Shown piece by piece: positions 40,182-40,917 of a DNA stretch of 40,917 bases. Under the pieces are notes generated by a model. It was not told the origin of the DNA. It worked only from the letters and a program-made list of their open reading frames with translations, and did not search any database. The stretch is taken from positions 1 to 40,917 of the forward strand of contig DAOUCU010000042.1 of the NCBI GenBank assembly GCA_034431935.1, in the 5' to 3' direction. The position numbers and the translations under genes were made by a program. This stretch comes from JBFMDU01 sp034431935. GTDB taxonomy: Bacteria > Chloroflexota > Dehalococcoidia > GIF9 > JBFMDU01. Every line of letters begins with the position of its first letter. Position 1 is the first letter of the stretch.

Positions 40182-40625
40182 ATGAGACAACATGACTTGA
40201 AACCGGCTCCCGGCAGCAAGCACGCCAAAAAACGCGTCGGCCGCGGCGATGCCAGCGGGCACGGCTCTTTCTGCGGCCGCGGCCTCAAAGGCCAGAAGTC
40301 CCGCTCCGGCCCCGACATCCCCCGCGGATTCGAAGGCGGCCAGCTACCTATTATCAAGAGGCTGCCACAGAAGCGCGGCTTTACCAACCCCTTTAAGACC
40401 GAATACGCCATCGTTAACGTTGGCCAGCTCAAGGTATTTCCTGGCGGGACCGAAGTGACGATTGAAGCACTGGCCAAAGCCAGGCTTATCGATTCTACCA
40501 GGATGCCGGTCAAGCTCCTCGCCGATGGTGACATCAAACAGCCTCTCACGGTCAGGATCAACAAGTGCTCGGCCTCAGCCAGAGCCAAGATTGAAGCCGC
40601 CGGCGGCAAGATAGAGGAAATCTAG
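40182..40625 (+). CDS. rplO: 50S ribosomal protein L15
   Basis: Assembly protein of the large subunit. 147 residues: MRQHDLKPAPGSKHAKKRVGRGDASGHGSFCGRGLKGQKSRSGPDIPRGFEGGQLPIIKRLPQKRGF is the conserved basic N-terminus, followed by the VGQLKVFPGGTEVTIEAL and SASARAKIEAAGGKIEEI domain. Starts 2 bases after rpmD, with a GAAGT..GATTTAGAA context. Confidence 0.98.
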   Translation: MRQHDLKPAPGSKHAKKRVGRGDASGHGSFCGRGLKGQKSRSGPDIPRGFEGGQLPIIKRLPQKRGFTNPFKTEYAIVNVGQLKVFPGGTEVTIEALAKARLIDSTRMPVKLLADGDIKQPLTVRINKCSASARAKIEAAGGKIEEI

Positions 40626-40627
40626 GC

Positions 40628-40917
40628 ATGCAACAGGTAGAGTCCAGGCCACGTCTCCTGCAGGCAATGATTGACGCCTTCGCTCTGCCTGACCTAAGAC
40701 GCCGGCTCATTTTCACCCTCGGCATCCTGTTAGTGTTCCGCTTCATCGCCCATGTCCCGATGCCCGGGGTTAACGCGGCGGCGCTGGCCGACCTGTTCAG
40801 CAAGAACCAGCTCCTCGGGATGATTGACTTTTTCAGCGGCGGCGCCATGAGAAACTTCAGCGTAGCCGCAATGGGTGTCTATCCCTACATTACTTCGTCC
40901 ATCATCATGCAGTTGCT
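40628..40917 (+). CDS. secY: Protein translocase subunit SecY, 5' part only
   Basis: The main channel subunit of the Sec translocon, cut by the window end. The 96 codons present read MQQVESRPRLLQAMIDAFALPDLRRRLIFTLGILLVFRF, with the first membrane segment at about 29-41, then IPHV-type HVPMPGVN and the plug region FFSGGAMRNFSVAAMGVYPYITSSIIMQL. The start lies 2 bases after the rplO stop. Nothing is missing from the visible part. Confidence 0.96.
   Translation, partial: MQQVESRPRLLQAMIDAFALPDLRRRLIFTLGILLVFRFIAHVPMPGVNAAALADLFSKNQLLGMIDFFSGGAMRNFSVAAMGVYPYITSSIIMQL

Noticed and set aside
1..40917. Mobile element, CRISPR array or defence system
   Set aside because: No transposase, integrase, terminal inverted repeats, regularly spaced repeats or defence-gene signatures were seen.

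Overview
The window looks like a chromosomal core region of an uncultured Chloroflexota bacterium, probably of the Dehalococcoidia. That placement is an inference from gene content and gene style and has not been tested by a search. GC content is in the high fifties percent, most genes have purine-rich Shine-Dalgarno (SD) sites, and many genes overlap by 4 bases. I see no insertion sequence, prophage, CRISPR array, tRNA or rRNA.

Left part (1-11.7 kb), metabolism. A start codon at the very left edge reads out of the window leftward. Facing away from it is a 3-hydroxybutyryl-CoA dehydrogenase with a good sigma70-type promoter and a strong hairpin terminator. A long leftward run follows: UbiD-family decarboxylase, TRAP transporter DctP-DctQ-DctM, a flavodoxin and a short alpha-glucan phosphorylase. 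A perfect 18-bp stem lies between dctP and dctQ. Next comes a rightward TPP riboswitch followed by an intrinsic terminator. It controls a PurM/HypE/ThiL-superfamily (AIR synthase-like) protein and a stand-alone ThiN thiamine-phosphate synthase. A two-subunit CoA transferase runs back toward this pair.

Middle (11.9-28 kb), cofactors and housekeeping. mobA, moeA, a mobB-like gene and a DUF362 gene form a tight molybdenum-cofactor operon. Opposite it are an acylphosphatase, a MoaD/ThiS-fold protein and a 49-residue basic protein. Then come a CCA-adding-type nucleotidyltransferase and a leftward block of SRP RNA, rsmA, ispE, a VTT-domain membrane protein and a DinG-like helicase. An orphan TAXI-type binding lipoprotein, a lipoprotein cyclophilin, a NYN-domain protein, lepA and an orphan OmpR-type response regulator complete this part.

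Right part (28.3-40.9 kb), translation. A promoter and a structured leader ending in a terminator-like hairpin precede rpsL-rpsG-fusA. This runs without a tuf gene into the S10 and spc clusters (rpsJ to rplO), and the window ends inside secY. Between rplW and rplB sits a 30-codon gene of the bS22/AURKAIP1-COX24 type, shorter than the usual ORF-calling limits.

The most notable points are the TPP-controlled AIR synthase-like/ThiN pair, the bS22-type small gene inside the S10 operon, the possible attenuator in front of rpsL, and the small-protein/MoaD-like/acylphosphatase unit whose MoaD-like member lacks the usual Gly-Gly end. I found no clearly novel multi-gene defence or mobile system.
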